NCBI RefSeq assembly: GCF_029335315.1
Contig: NZ_JARJLT010000116.1
Location: 1 to 46,933, forward strand
DNA: 46,933 bases
Origin: Pseudomonas citronellolis
GTDB taxonomy: Bacteria; Pseudomonadota; Gammaproteobacteria; Pseudomonadales; Pseudomonadaceae
Reading direction: 5' to 3'
Positions 6,181-16,800 of this stretch are shown here, piece after piece (position 1 is the first letter of the stretch; every line of letters starts with the position of its first letter). The translations under genes and the position numbers were made by a program. The notes under the pieces are model-generated. The model did not search any database. It saw only the letters and a program-made list of their open reading frames with translations, and was not told where the DNA came from.

Positions 6181-9162
6181 TCAGGCTGCTGGCGGCGCCG
6201 TTCGATACGGATGGCCGGCCGGAAGGCTACTGGAGAGCCCCCACGCCCATGCCAGGTACCCCTCCAGCTTCTGTCGATCGGAGTCGGACAACGCACCCTG
6301 GATGTAGATGACCTCGGCGTAGTCGCCCAGGGACTGCGCCGTGCCATCGCCGACGTGCCCGATAACGACCTGGGAGCCATTGGTCGCCGAAGTATTGCCT
6401 GGGGTTTGGAAGCCCGTGAGGACCGTAGGTACACCGTTCAGGCTGAGCGTCGCCTTAGCCCCCGCGTAATCGTTCACGCCGACCATCACCTGCCATGCCG
6501 TGCCCTTGTTGCTGGTGTCGTTGACTGTAACGTTTCCATCAGTATCCAGCCGCCGGCCACCAGCGTAGCGCGCACCCGTTGCCAGGAAGCCGGCCGATAG
6601 GAGGATACGCGCCTGGGTTGGAGCTGCATTTCGCGCAGCGACGAACATGTGGTTGCCCACGCTCACCGCCGCAGCAGCTGGGTAGTTGCGATGTACGATC
6701 GCCGCAGTCAGGCCACTGACGTTGTTGCTCGCCGCCAGGATATCGGTCGCGGTGCAAATGAAGCTCCCCAGCCGCTCGCTGTCAGACCGCCACACGGTTC
6801 TGCCTGCGAGGCCACCGCTCACCAGCTTTGCACGGTTCGCCACGGTGCCACCGTAGACCGTGAAGGCATTGCCACGCCCCGAAAGGTCTGCCAGCCCGGT
6901 CAGCTCGCTCCCGCTCACGGTGTTCGCCGGGTTATCCGCCTTCACCCACAGTCGAAGGCCAGTCAGTGACGCCGGCGTCCACAATGCCGCGCCCGAGGTG
7001 TAATTGAAGATGTGCGCGTGCCGCTGCAGCGCCTGCAGGCCGCCACGCTCGGACCAAAGCTCAAGCTGGACGTTGCCGGAATAGGTCGTACTGAGCGCAA
7101 CCGAAGTACCAGAAAGGCCACTGGAGCTGGCAAGCACGTCGCCAGTATCCGCCCGAGTCAGACGCGCCGAGTAAGTGGTCCCCGACTCGGGGCCGATGTT
7201 GCCGACCGTTGTATCGACGACCTGGTCCGCCTGAGCGACGCGGTCTCTGTGAGCCCAGGAAACAGTCAAGGTACTCGAAACGCTAGCCGGGTAGGACTGG
7301 CCCGCGATCTTGAACTGTGCAGGCGGATAGGGCCGACCCTGGCGCCCCTGGAGCGTCAGCGAGTCGGTCCCAGCCAGCGCCGGGTCGAGCTGGGCCTGAC
7401 TCGTGTTTGTGAGCAGCTTTGCCTGCAGGGTGACGCCCAGCGTGTACGCGGCCTCGTCGATATTCTCGAAACCGCTGTGGAACCAGATGCGAGCGCCCGA
7501 GGAATGGCCAGCGGGCACCGAGTCCAAGCAGCCACGCGCGAGGGTGAGCACCGCCGTGTCGTAGTTGACCGCATCGACACGCACCACCTCGTCGTCGACC
7601 ATCGCGGCCATGCCAACCACCACCTCGTCGAGGCGACTGGCGCCGGTGAGCGTCACAATGGACGGGCCCGGCTCCTTCGCCAAAGCGCCCGCAAGCGCTG
7701 CGCTTGGGCACCAGTCTCCGGTCGCCCGCTCAACGAAGGTGCCAGTGGTACCGACACGATCGGTCAGCTCGTAGCTCATGGAGAGCGAGGTCGGAGCGAC
7801 AGCCAGGGCGGCCATGTAGGTTGCCGTCGGATCAATCTGGGCCAGGTTCGCGGGATCGGTGTTGCCGGCCAGGGAAGCGTATGGCACCTCGATCAGGCGC
7901 CGCGTGGTGATCGCGCGGGCCTCACGATCAGGCGGCAACCAGCCGGTGGGCGGCACTGCGATATTGCCGGTCAGTGGCAGCCCGAACACGTCCTGCAGGA
8001 CGGTGACCTGCACGCGCCCATCGGTCAGCGTGCCATCTTCGAACCGGCCGACGCGGACCACAGTCTCGGGAATACCTCGCCGCACCGATCGCACACGGAA
8101 CGGCTGACCAGGCGACAGGTTCCGGCCCCGCCGGTCCAGGACGATCTTGAATCGCTTCAGGCCGGCGGTCGCCAGGCGCAGATCCCGCTTCAGCAGTCGT
8201 CCGGCAATGTCGCCGGTCGGCGCTCCTGGATAATCGACGACCTGAACCGTCTGGCCGCCATCACGCGCCGCCACGGCACTGTTCACGCCCCGGACCTGCT
8301 TGGTCTTGCCATCGATCGCGTCGACGTACTTGACCACCATGATGCTCGGTACCGAGGTGCTGTCGTTGCTGCTGGCCTCATCGCGGGTGATGTCCAGGAG
8401 CCCGCTGTCTTCGTCGAACAGCGGCAGGCTGGAGACGACGTAGTCATCGCGCAGCAGGCGAATGCTGAGCAGCGCCTGGCGCCGATCGAGGTAGATCTCT
8501 GCGCTGACATGGCTGAGCACTGAGTCACGGAAGTTCTTCAGCGTGTCGCTGCGCTTCCATTCCAAGCACAAGCCGAGGCCCTCGCTATAGGCGGTATCGG
8601 CTGCGGCGCGCCACGCGGTGTCATCCAGCCGAGCACGTGGAAGGCCCCGGAAGCGCTTGCCGGTGTAGATCAAGTAGAGGATGTGGATCGGGTTCATCGC
8701 CTTGATCTGGCCGTCTGCCAGCCAGATGAACTGCTTTTCGGGGTACCAGGCGCTGTCCGGCGCCCACAGCCGCTCGCCGCCGCGCCGCAGGAACTTCCAT
8801 GGTTTCGGGTAGGGATTGTTCGAGCAGACCAGGCCGGAGAAGAAGGCCGTGGCCTGCCCCCGGAATGCCGGAACGATGCCGCCCAGCTGAGACAGCATTG
8901 CAACCAGCTTCGGCGCTGGCACCTGGTCTTCGTCGCCAAACATCACGTCAAGGGTGCCATCGATGCCGCCTTCGCCCTTGTCTCCGCCGAACAGGTTTGG
9001 CGCGTTAATGCGGATCTGGCCGTTGCTGGTGATCGAGCCTTTCCATGCAGACTTGTCGCTCGCCTGGATCTCGCAGATCTCGTCGAGTGGCAGCCCGAGG
9101 CCTTGATGGATATCGAAGCCATAGCGAAATCCGGTCGTCTGGCTCCTGCTGCTACTGCCCAT
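6181..9162 (-). CDS. Tail hub / host-specificity protein with LamG-like C-terminal domain
   Basis: A 993-residue protein, the last and largest tail-tip gene. The N-terminal two thirds resemble the central tail hub of B3/D3112-type phages (functional analogue of lambda gpJ), with the family-typical opening GFRYGFDIHQGLGLPLDEI. The last ~265 residues (from about 730: LRLWVKADNP...LADLSGRGN...LEGYLAWAWGL) match a laminin-G/concanavalin-like jelly roll, a common carbohydrate-binding module. The start at 9162 is chosen over the longer open frame because GGGAGG lies just upstream and homology begins there. It overlaps the preceding small gene by 11 bp. Probable role: closing the tail tip and contacting the receptor. 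Confidence 0.8.
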   Translation of the reverse strand: MGSSSRSQTTGFRYGFDIHQGLGLPLDEICEIQASDKSAWKGSITSNGQIRINAPNLFGGDKGEGGIDGTLDVMFGDEDQVPAPKLVAMLSQLGGIVPAFRGQATAFFSGLVCSNNPYPKPWKFLRRGGERLWAPDSAWYPEKQFIWLADGQIKAMNPIHILYLIYTGKRFRGLPRARLDDTAWRAAADTAYSEGLGLCLEWKRSDTLKNFRDSVLSHVSAEIYLDRRQALLSIRLLRDDYVVSSLPLFDEDSGLLDITRDEASSNDSTSVPSIMVVKYVDAIDGKTKQVRGVNSAVAARDGGQTVQVVDYPGAPTGDIAGRLLKRDLRLATAGLKRFKIVLDRRGRNLSPGQPFRVRSVRRGIPETVVRVGRFEDGTLTDGRVQVTVLQDVFGLPLTGNIAVPPTGWLPPDREARAITTRRLIEVPYASLAGNTDPANLAQIDPTATYMAALAVAPTSLSMSYELTDRVGTTGTFVERATGDWCPSAALAGALAKEPGPSIVTLTGASRLDEVVVGMAAMVDDEVVRVDAVNYDTAVLTLARGCLDSVPAGHSSGARIWFHSGFENIDEAAYTLGVTLQAKLLTNTSQAQLDPALAGTDSLTLQGRQGRPYPPAQFKIAGQSYPASVSSTLTVSWAHRDRVAQADQVVDTTVGNIGPESGTTYSARLTRADTGDVLASSSGLSGTSVALSTTYSGNVQLELWSERGGLQALQRHAHIFNYTSGAALWTPASLTGLRLWVKADNPANTVSGSELTGLADLSGRGNAFTVYGGTVANRAKLVSGGLAGRTVWRSDSERLGSFICTATDILAASNNVSGLTAAIVHRNYPAAAAVSVGNHMFVAARNAAPTQARILLSAGFLATGARYAGGRRLDTDGNVTVNDTSNKGTAWQVMVGVNDYAGAKATLSLNGVPTVLTGFQTPGNTSATNGSQVVIGHVGDGTAQSLGDYAEVIYIQGALSDSDRQKLEGYLAWAWGLSSSLPAGHPYRTAPPAA

Positions 9163-9367
9163 CGCTGACCTCCCGAGCATGCTCGACCAGGAGCAGCGCG
9201 AGGCCATCGCCAGTGTCCACCAGCAGTTGCTCGTCAATGCCGTTCTGGACGAAGTCCATCCAGTCGAGACCATGCTCGCTGAAGAAGTCACGAGCCTTGC
9301 CATGGCAGTAGCCCTGCCGACCATTCCAAGTGGGAACGGTGTGGAGATGCTGGATGGTCACAATCAT
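9152..9367 (-). CDS. Conserved small tail-region protein
   Basis: A 71-residue protein opening MIVTIQHLHTVPTWNGRQGY and containing KARDFFSEHGLDW. Short proteins of this kind occur just before the hub gene in Pseudomonas transposable siphophages. No catalytic motif is visible. It overlaps the upstream gene by 4 bp (ATGA) and the hub by 11 bp, so it is translationally coupled. The start is supported by AAGGGG upstream. It may be a tail-tip assembly factor; the function is not known. Confidence 0.65.
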   Translation of the reverse strand: MIVTIQHLHTVPTWNGRQGYCHGKARDFFSEHGLDWMDFVQNGIDEQLLVDTGDGLALLLVEHAREVSDGQ

Positions 9368-9594
9368 TTCTTCGACCCCTTGGTGCGAATGGCCTTGGTC
9401 CGGTAGTTGCCGACGGTGATGACGAACCAGCTCTCGGACCAGCACTGGCCGAAGACGGCGCCCTTGTCCTCGCCCTCTTCGCAGAGCGGGAAGTCGATGT
9501 CCTCGAACGCAGTCGGCTTGGGCGCCTTGGGTTTGGGCGCCAGAGCGGCCTGAAGGATGTAGCTGGCAACAAGAATTGCGACTTGTACCCACAT
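9364..9594 (-). CDS. Small tail-assembly protein with hydrophobic N-terminus
   Basis: A 76-residue protein with a hydrophobic N-terminal segment (VQVAILVASYILQAAL), a proline/lysine hinge (PKPKAPKP) and a small beta-rich remainder. The hydrophobic start followed by PKPKAPK resembles the N-terminal part of lambda gpI-like tail-assembly proteins, but the rest is too short for that family. GAGGTG lies upstream of the ATG. It sits in the conserved cassette of tail-tip genes. Its role is inferred from position only. Confidence 0.6.
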   Translation of the reverse strand: MWVQVAILVASYILQAALAPKPKAPKPTAFEDIDFPLCEEGEDKGAVFGQCWSESWFVITVGNYRTKAIRTKGSKK

Positions 9595-9602
9595 GGTTCA
9601 CC

Positions 9603-10424
9603 TCAGAAGACCTGGTTGCCGTCATAGGGAGATTCGCCCTGCAGCTGCGGCTCGCCCCGGAAGTTTGGCTCGTTGTTGAACTTGTCACGGCAGGTCGCGG
9701 GCAGGTAGTCGCACCCTGGGTACAGGCGCAGCACCCCCGACGTCGGCATGCCAGAGGTGCCGGCCAAAATCGTCAGGCTGCTGCCCTGATGCTGCTCGAT
9801 GTGGCGCCGATCGTAGTTCCCGCTCCCTACTGGCCACTCGGCGAAGCCGCCGGTGAAATAGCCGTCTGGATAGGCAGCTGCCGCGCCCGCTGAGATGACC
9901 GAGCCAGTCGAACCCTGGATCGGCGCGGACACCATGTACTGGCTCAGGATAACCTTGCAGCGGCTATCGCCCAGCACCGCTATGCAGGTTCGGCTGTAGC
10001 AGTCCGTCAGGCCGGGCTGCTGCATGCTGGCTTCGAAGGTGACGCAGGTAATGGTGGAGGAGTCGACGTTCGGCCAGTTCACGCCGGCGATCGAGCCCAT
10101 CCAGCTCACCAGCGCCTCGTCGTCACCGAAGTGCATGTCGTAGATCACCAGCTCGATCTCGTCGCTCGGCGGCACGCCCCGGAAGAGCTGCGCGACCTCC
10201 AGGTCCGCAGGCCCGGTAATGGTCTGTTTGTCCGCCTCGGGATCTCCTGACTGAATGATCCCCGAGTCGATGATGCCGCCACGCACGGTGCGGAAGATCT
10301 GATTGTTCCAGGTGATGTCGCGGTCGCTTGTGTTGTAGAGCCAGCGCATCACCCCTCGGCTGAATTGGTATAGGCGAACCGGTTGCCCGGCGGCCAGTGA
10401 TTGCTCGCGAGCGTCAAAACTCAT
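9603..10424 (-). CDS. Tail-tip protein, DUF2163/BR0599 family
   Basis: A 273-residue protein with the two marks of the phage BR0599 (DUF2163) family: an N-terminal beta domain that reads like an alignment of tail-tip proteins, and a C-terminal cysteine motif CDYLPATCRDKFNNEPNFRG. The family forms part of the distal tail complex next to the hub in siphophages and gene transfer agents. The conserved cysteines may bind metal, an inference. It overlaps the upstream tail gene by 11 bp. Confidence 0.75.
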   Translation of the reverse strand: MSFDAREQSLAAGQPVRLYQFSRGVMRWLYNTSDRDITWNNQIFRTVRGGIIDSGIIQSGDPEADKQTITGPADLEVAQLFRGVPPSDEIELVIYDMHFGDDEALVSWMGSIAGVNWPNVDSSTITCVTFEASMQQPGLTDCYSRTCIAVLGDSRCKVILSQYMVSAPIQGSTGSVISAGAAAAYPDGYFTGGFAEWPVGSGNYDRRHIEQHQGSSLTILAGTSGMPTSGVLRLYPGCDYLPATCRDKFNNEPNFRGEPQLQGESPYDGNQVF

Positions 10425-12117
10425 CGTCGCGGACTCCTCGGAAGGTCAGCGAGCTGCTCGCGACCCCCTCGCTGTCGGTGATGTGCTCGATCTCCACCGT
10501 GTCGCTGTTGCCACGGCTGTAGGTCATCCAGCAGATTCGGGCAACCTGACTGGGCAGGACCAATCGTCCCAACGCGGAGTCGATGGCGATGCGCTCGATG
10601 TCCTGGTCCAGCTCCGTGGCGTTGGTGATGCGGCGATAGAAAATGGAGCCGTCGAACAGCTCGATGCGGATATCGCGCCGGCCGGGACGGGCCTGGCCGA
10701 ATCGGGTGTAGCCGATGTTCGCGACGTCCAGAGTGGTCGCCACATCGGCCACTTGCGCAACAAGAGTCAGATCATCAGCGTGGGTCGGAACCCACATTGC
10801 CGCCTGACGACCGCGCAACGCGTACACCATTGAGCGCCACGCGGCCCTGGCCGCGCGCCCCATTTCGAGCCAGCCATAGCCCGTCACCGGGAAAGCACGG
10901 TCTGCAAGATCCGTGGTCAGCGGGATCGCAAGACCGCTATCGAGCTGGCTCAGACTCGCCTCCATCGAGCTGGTCAGATCGTTGCCCTCATCCGGCCGGG
11001 CTTCCAGGACTGGCCGACCTCGATAGACAGCGCTCGGCAGCAGCTCCGGCCAGTCGCTCACCTCAACGACCAGGAAATGGACCTGGGCCCCCTGTGCTCG
11101 ATCCGTAAGGCGGGTCAGCGCAGGCCGCTCCATCAGCTGCGCAGCGCGCGCCGGGTAGAGTCGAGAGCCCACCGGCCAGTCGCGTTGCGTCGAACGTACC
11201 AGGTCGATGCCGCCGGCATCGATGTCCAGGATCTGCACGACCTCATACACCAACGCGGACTCGCCACGGATCATGGCCATGCCTCCCACCTGGAAATCCA
11301 GGTAAGCGGTGCTGCAGGCGATCCTGAAGCTGGCCGCCGGCAGCGGCTGCTGCAGGAGCTGGATGTCCGGCCAGATCGGCAACGCCCAGATTCGCGTTCC
11401 CCAACCAAACAGCGCCAGGTCCAGCATCTGCCGCTCGCGGCCTTCGGCGTACATCTGGGCTTCGAACTCCCGGCGCGGTGCCAGCCGAAGCGCTCGCCGC
11501 TGCTCTACGCCCGTATCGCTCGCCAGGATATCGGTCAGAGAGCTGAGCCGCTCGGTGATGCTGTCGCCCCAGTCCGGGGCGAATGACCAGGCCACAATGC
11601 GGTTCGCAGTGACCTCGATGCCAACTTGGGCACCATTCTCGAATGACCAGGTGATTTCAGTGTCGAGCACCGGCTCGCCGTCTGGCGTCACGCTCAACTG
11701 CCAGGTGCGCTCTTGGATGGCGGCAAAGGCCAGGGGCGGAGCGGGCTGGCCGCTAACCTGGATGCCTTCGCCCAGGCCGCCGATCGCATCCAGTGTCCGT
11801 GGTTCGAGATAGGCGTTCCACAGCGTCACCGGAAATACCTGGGTAGAGACCAGGTTTCCCAGGTCAGCCCGCTGTGGGCTGATGTGGACGCGGTAGTACC
11901 AGTCGTCGATGTGAGCGCGCATGCGCTGGCCGCTGAGCGTCCTGGGCGCGGTGGATACGGGCCAGTGGGTTGTCGGCGCCGCATTGCCGGGGGACTGTCC
12001 TGCCTCGGACTCGCCGGGCTGCTCGATGAAGACGAACGAGTAAAGGTCACCGGACCATGCCGGACTGTCGATACCACCTTGGGTCGGCAGCACGTGCTGT
12101 GCGGAAACGACAGCCAC
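10414..12117 (-). CDS. Tail structural protein (distal tail)
   Basis: A 567-residue protein in the position where B3/D3112-type phages carry a large distal tail structural protein. It is rich in beta-strand with many Trp/Arg patches and has no transmembrane segment or enzymatic motif. The start is GTG at 12117, two bases after the previous stop, with GAGGG upstream. It probably joins the tail tube to the hub. The assignment rests on synteny and size. Confidence 0.6.
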   Translation of the reverse strand: MAVVSAQHVLPTQGGIDSPAWSGDLYSFVFIEQPGESEAGQSPGNAAPTTHWPVSTAPRTLSGQRMRAHIDDWYYRVHISPQRADLGNLVSTQVFPVTLWNAYLEPRTLDAIGGLGEGIQVSGQPAPPLAFAAIQERTWQLSVTPDGEPVLDTEITWSFENGAQVGIEVTANRIVAWSFAPDWGDSITERLSSLTDILASDTGVEQRRALRLAPRREFEAQMYAEGRERQMLDLALFGWGTRIWALPIWPDIQLLQQPLPAASFRIACSTAYLDFQVGGMAMIRGESALVYEVVQILDIDAGGIDLVRSTQRDWPVGSRLYPARAAQLMERPALTRLTDRAQGAQVHFLVVEVSDWPELLPSAVYRGRPVLEARPDEGNDLTSSMEASLSQLDSGLAIPLTTDLADRAFPVTGYGWLEMGRAARAAWRSMVYALRGRQAAMWVPTHADDLTLVAQVADVATTLDVANIGYTRFGQARPGRRDIRIELFDGSIFYRRITNATELDQDIERIAIDSALGRLVLPSQVARICWMTYSRGNSDTVEIEHITDSEGVASSSLTFRGVRDDEF

Positions 12118-12119
12118 CG

Positions 12120-13031
12120 TCAGGGGCCCTCGTAGCGGATGGCCCAGCCGAATGTCCCGGAATGCGTGACCGGGGTAGTCGAGGCGGGGCTGCCGTCGCG
12201 GCTGATCGTGTTCTTTTGATAGAAGGGGTACACCTTCCAGCGGTCATCACCCAGGGTCACGATCTGGCCTGGCGCATAGTTGTCGACTCGGGTGTAGCGA
12301 GCGTGGTCCAGGTCCGCAACCATGCTGACTTTGCTTTCCAGTCGTGTCTTGTAAGCCCGCGCCGGGATCAGCACTGCCTCGCTGTTCCAGGCGTTTGGCA
12401 GCACACTGATCAGCGGCGCCATAGCCGCAATTCCCGGACGTAGCCCTTCGTTGCTTGCAGCCCCCAGCGACCAGCCGCCCGCGTCCAGATTGCTGTGGAT
12501 GTAGTAGTTGCGCGACGCCAGACGAACGGTATCCAGACTGTTGGTCATCCAGAACAGCGCCGGGCAGGCCCAGTCCTGAGACGTACTGGCAGCGCCACCA
12601 AAGGTCGCCCCCATGCCGATTCCGTTGACAGCACTGGTCGGGCCAAGGGATGCCGCAACCCACATGCCGGTACCTGGCAGACCTTGGACCGTCGACTTAC
12701 CGAATGCACACCACTGGTAGAAGTTCACGTTGTAGTTCGCCACCAGGTAGACCTCGGCGTCGAACACGAAAATTTCGTAGGCGATCGGGAAGCTGATGGC
12801 CACGCCGCCCAGTGCACCAATCCGCACCACGTTTGGCATATCGCCTGCGCTGGCGCTGGTTCGGCCCAGCAATGTCAGGTAGCCGGAGACGATCTGCAGC
12901 CGGAGAAACATCGTCCCTTTGCTCAGCATCTCGGTGCTGCTGTTCCAGCTCCACCCCTCTGCAGTGCATGCATCGACTAGCACCGAGCGCAATGCGCTCA
13001 TGTCGCTGGCCATCCCGTTGTAATAGGCCAT
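12120..13031 (-). CDS. Tail structural protein, tandem paralogue 1
   Basis: A 303-residue beta-rich protein overlapping the previous stop by one base. The segment YQWCAFGKSTVQGLPGTGMW lines up with YESAYIGKMLPYGRPSQYPY of the neighbouring gene, and both begin with a helical stretch containing a Gly-Trp/Gly-Tyr motif, so the two appear to be diverged tandem duplicates. The position between tape measure and tail-tip genes indicates a virion tail component. Confidence 0.6.
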   Translation of the reverse strand: MAYYNGMASDMSALRSVLVDACTAEGWSWNSSTEMLSKGTMFLRLQIVSGYLTLLGRTSASAGDMPNVVRIGALGGVAISFPIAYEIFVFDAEVYLVANYNVNFYQWCAFGKSTVQGLPGTGMWVAASLGPTSAVNGIGMGATFGGAASTSQDWACPALFWMTNSLDTVRLASRNYYIHSNLDAGGWSLGAASNEGLRPGIAAMAPLISVLPNAWNSEAVLIPARAYKTRLESKVSMVADLDHARYTRVDNYAPGQIVTLGDDRWKVYPFYQKNTISRDGSPASTTPVTHSGTFGWAIRYEGP

Positions 13032-13870
13032 CAGGCGTCGAGCCTCATTGCGTAGAAGTTGGAAAAGCCGGTGCGGCCGACGTCCTGGATCACAACGTAG
13101 GTGATGCCGCCCAGCACCACGGTGTTCTCGACCGCGTTGTTGAAGCCGGTGATGTAGTAGATCCCATCGAGGGCTCCCCAGAGGTTGGCCGCGTTGTCGT
13201 TCAGCTCGACTGGCAGCAGTTGGACGATACCGCCCGTATCACGCATCTGCGTGGCACCGGCGAGGACATCGTTCTGGTAGGGGTAGCAGTACGGTGCTTT
13301 CCAACCGTCGTTGGTTCGCAGCCCCATGCCGGCCCGGTTGCCCCGGTAGGGCATTGCGTGGGCGGTATCCGAAAATCGAGTGGCGGCAGCGCCATCGAGC
13401 ATGCCGGCGCACACGACGGGGTATGGGTACTGGCTCGGGCGACCATAGGGCAACATCTTGCCGATGTAGGCGCTCTCGTAGACTGGCGTACCGACCTTCA
13501 TGGCCAGCGCCAGGCGCTGGTCGTTCATGGTCATCCAGTAGTCGATACGGTTGTTGTGTGCAGGAACGCCCGAAAGCCGCGCCCCAGGCTGGGCGTCGAA
13601 GGAGTTGCTGGCGACGTAGCCGGTGAACACGCCGGCGAGCAGGTTGTAGTAGTCGGCGTCGACGTTGTGGTAGGTGCGGAAGCCCATGAAGATCTCTTCC
13701 TCACCGCTCAGGCCCGGGGCTTTAAGGATCAGCTCGCGGTTCGTCAGCGAGGTGTCGTAGCGCAGTACCTGGTAGCCGTTGTCGGCCGCGAAGTCGCGGA
13801 TGCGGGCAAGCATGTTGTAGTGGGCGAGCGTCCCGCCGGCGTTGTCCACGTAGTCGATCGAGTAAGGCAT
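13031..13870 (-). CDS. Tail structural protein, tandem paralogue 2
   Basis: A 279-residue protein starting 5 bp after the tape-measure stop. It contains YWMTMNDQRLALAMKV and YIGKMLPYGRPSQYPYP, a pattern frequent in tail proteins of Pseudomonas transposable and lambdoid phages. It is a likely paralogue of the next gene downstream. It is predicted to be a distal tail component; which ring it forms cannot be said. Confidence 0.6.
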   Translation of the reverse strand: MPYSIDYVDNAGGTLAHYNMLARIRDFAADNGYQVLRYDTSLTNRELILKAPGLSGEEEIFMGFRTYHNVDADYYNLLAGVFTGYVASNSFDAQPGARLSGVPAHNNRIDYWMTMNDQRLALAMKVGTPVYESAYIGKMLPYGRPSQYPYPVVCAGMLDGAAATRFSDTAHAMPYRGNRAGMGLRTNDGWKAPYCYPYQNDVLAGATQMRDTGGIVQLLPVELNDNAANLWGALDGIYYITGFNNAVENTVVLGGITYVVIQDVGRTGFSNFYAMRLDA

Positions 13871-13875
13871 AGGGC

Positions 13876-16800
13876 TTATCCCAGCTTGAGGATTGAGCGG
13901 AACCGAGATGGGTCCCGCGAGATCTGCACGTAAAACTTCTCCAGCCCGGCCTCGCTGAACGCCGAGTCCTGAATGCGCCCTGGGTCGTCGACCAGGTAGA
14001 AGTGCTGGTCGCTCTTGAGAGTGGCGTTCATCGAGCTGGCCGGCTCGGCGATCCCGCCGGCGGGCATCGTCGGGCGTGGCATCGCCGGTGCCGGCACGCC
14101 GGCCAGGCCGCCAGTGGCGTGGCGTACACGCATCGACCAGTCATCCAGGGCGGACATCCCGTAGGCGTTGAAGTTGTGTAGGAAGTCCAGCGCACCGGGC
14201 TGCTGAACCACAGCGGCGCGAGTCACGAACTCGTAGTCGGAGAGCGCGGCAGGGATGGAGTCGCTGGTCGTGGTTCCAGGGCCGCGCACGTGGCCGCCCG
14301 TCGAGGCAAAGAGCATCGCGGCGCCAGTACTGGCGCCGGCATCTGCCCCGAAGATCGAGGTGAAGATCGAGGACATGCCTGCACCGCCGCCAGCACCGCC
14401 GAACAGGCTGGAGAAGATGCTGCTGAACATGTCGGCGCCGCCGCTGAAGATCGAGCCCAGGGCGCTGGAGAAAATGTCGCTGCCAGCACCTGACGCCGAG
14501 GTAATCGCATCGCCCATGGCTGCAGCGCCGCCCGCCGATGCGGAGCTGATGGCATCGGCAGAGGCCGTGGCTGCATCGGCACCTGGCCAGCTCACAACGT
14601 CGGTAGGCGCGCCGAGACCATCTACGATGCTCTGAATTCCACCATCGGTCGCCCCGCCAGCACCCGCCACTGCCTTAGAGCCGCTGGCAGCAGCCAGTGC
14701 GGCGGCAGCGGTGGAAATGGCAGCGGCTCCCGTCACCAGCGTGGCGCCTGCAGCTGACAGCTGAGTCGCCGAGGTGGAAACAGCGGCAGCGCCGACGGTC
14801 ATCGACGTGCTGCTGGACTCGTCGCTGAACAGCTTCGTCAGCTTGTCCGACGCCATCTGGGCCAGCGTCTGCGATGCCAGGCCGGCCATGCTGCGCGCGA
14901 TCCCCTGCAGGAAGCTGACGGCGGCTTCCTTCAGGTTCTCGGTTCCGGTGGCCAAGCCTTCCAGGGCGCTCTGCAGGCCATTCTCGATGCCGCTCTTGAG
15001 CGACTGCTCCCACTGGTTGCTGGTGGTGCGCAGCTCCTGCAGGCGCGCCTGCAGGTCCTTCACGCGCTCGATCGCGTCCGGGTTGCCGGTGGCCAGCGCC
15101 AGAGCCTGCATCTGCGGCAGCAGCTTCTCCACTTGGTCGGCCGTAGCCTTGTGGAGATCGAGCAACTGCTGGCGAGCCCCCAGCTCGCTGATCAGACCAG
15201 CCTGTTGCTGAGCCTGGACCGACTGCTCCTGTCGGGATTGGTCGGAGAACACGCGTTCGATTTCACTGCTGACCTGGTCGAGCTGGGCCTTGGCCTGGCT
15301 GACGTTGATCAGGCGCTGCACCAGGTCGGCGCCGGCGGTGTCGCTGCGGGCCTGCAGGCGCTTCAGCAGCTCACCATACTGCTGCTCGATCTTCAGGCTG
15401 GCCGCCGCTGCCTGTTGCCCCTGTGCGTCGAGGAGCTGGACCTGGGCGTTGGCCAGTTGCTTGGCGTCTGCGTCAGCCTGGCGCTTCTGCTCGTCTGCGG
15501 CGAGGACAGCCAGCGCCGCCTCGGCACGAGCGCGCAGGGTGCCGGTCAGCCCCTTTTCGGCCAGGTCGTAGGCACGGGTCTCGGACGTTGACTGGCCCTG
15601 GGTTGCGGCCTGGCGTTCCAGGCCACGGACGAAGTTCTCCTGCTGATCGGCCGATTGCTTGGCCTGGCGAGCGGCTGCCTCCGCCTCCTGGCGGGACTTG
15701 CGTTGCGCCGCTTCGTGGTCGCGCTCGGCCTTGGTGGCGGCGTCGACCGCGGCCTTCTTCTCGTCGGCGGCCTTGGCGGCGGCGAGCATGGCCTGGCCCT
15801 GGCTGCTCGTTTCGGCGATGCCCTGCTGCTGCATCACCTGGTGCGCTTTTTCGGTCTCGGTCAGCTTCGACAGGCTCTCGACCTGAGCCTCGGCGGACTT
15901 GATGAAGGAGTCGGCGGCGGCCTGGCGCTTAGCCTCGGCCGCCGAGTCGACGGAGTTCTTGGAAGCCTCGGCCGCGGCCTGCTGTTTCTTCTGCAGAGCC
16001 GCCAGCTGGCTGCTGAGCTGATCGATCTGCTGCTGGGTGTCGGCCGAGGGTTCAAACCCAGTGCCCACCGTGCTCTTCAGGTAGGCGATCTTGTTGGTCA
16101 GCTCGGTGATGCGCTGGGAGTCGTCGGTGATACGGCCGATGTTCAGGAGGCCATCCCAGGTCTCGGTGGCCGCGGTCTTGATTGCCCGCCAGGAGCGCTC
16201 GATGGTGCCCAGGTTCTCGGTGATCTGCGGGGCGCGATCAGCGATCATCGCCGCGTAGACGCGCATTGCCTCCGTGGCGGCCGCCTGCTCACCCTGCTGC
16301 AGCTGCAGGGTGCGAATCTGTTCCAACTGGGCGGCAGTGAGGAAGTGCTGGGTCTCGTTGAGCTTGAGGATGGCGGTGATCGGGTCCTTCGCCAGACCGG
16401 CGAACTCTTCGACGGTCTCGGAGACGGCCTTCCCGATTGCCACGCGCATCTGCTCGGCGGCCACCGCCACCAGCTGGATCTGGTCGCCGGCGATCTTGCC
16501 GCTGCCTGCTACCTCGGTAAGCGCCGCCGCAGCGCTCCCCTGCGACACGTCACGCATGCCGTCCATTTCGCGGGCCAGGGCGGCCAGCTGGCCAGCGGTC
16601 ACGCCGGCGTAGTTGCCGGTCAGGATGAGGGCCTTGTTGTACTCGTCGGCCTCGGCACTGCCCTGGTGCCATGCCAGCGCGACGGCGCCCGCGCCGGCGG
16701 TGATGGCGGCGATCGCGACGGTCAGCGGGTTGAGCAGCGAGACCAGGGCGCGGGCGGCGTTGCCTACGCCGCCGAACGAGTCCTTGATCTGCCCGCCTTG

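Noticed and set aside
7012-8523. 503-codon plus-strand frame opposite the tail hub
   Set aside because: Arg/His/Gly-rich mirror of a recognised tail protein; no ribosome site or domain.
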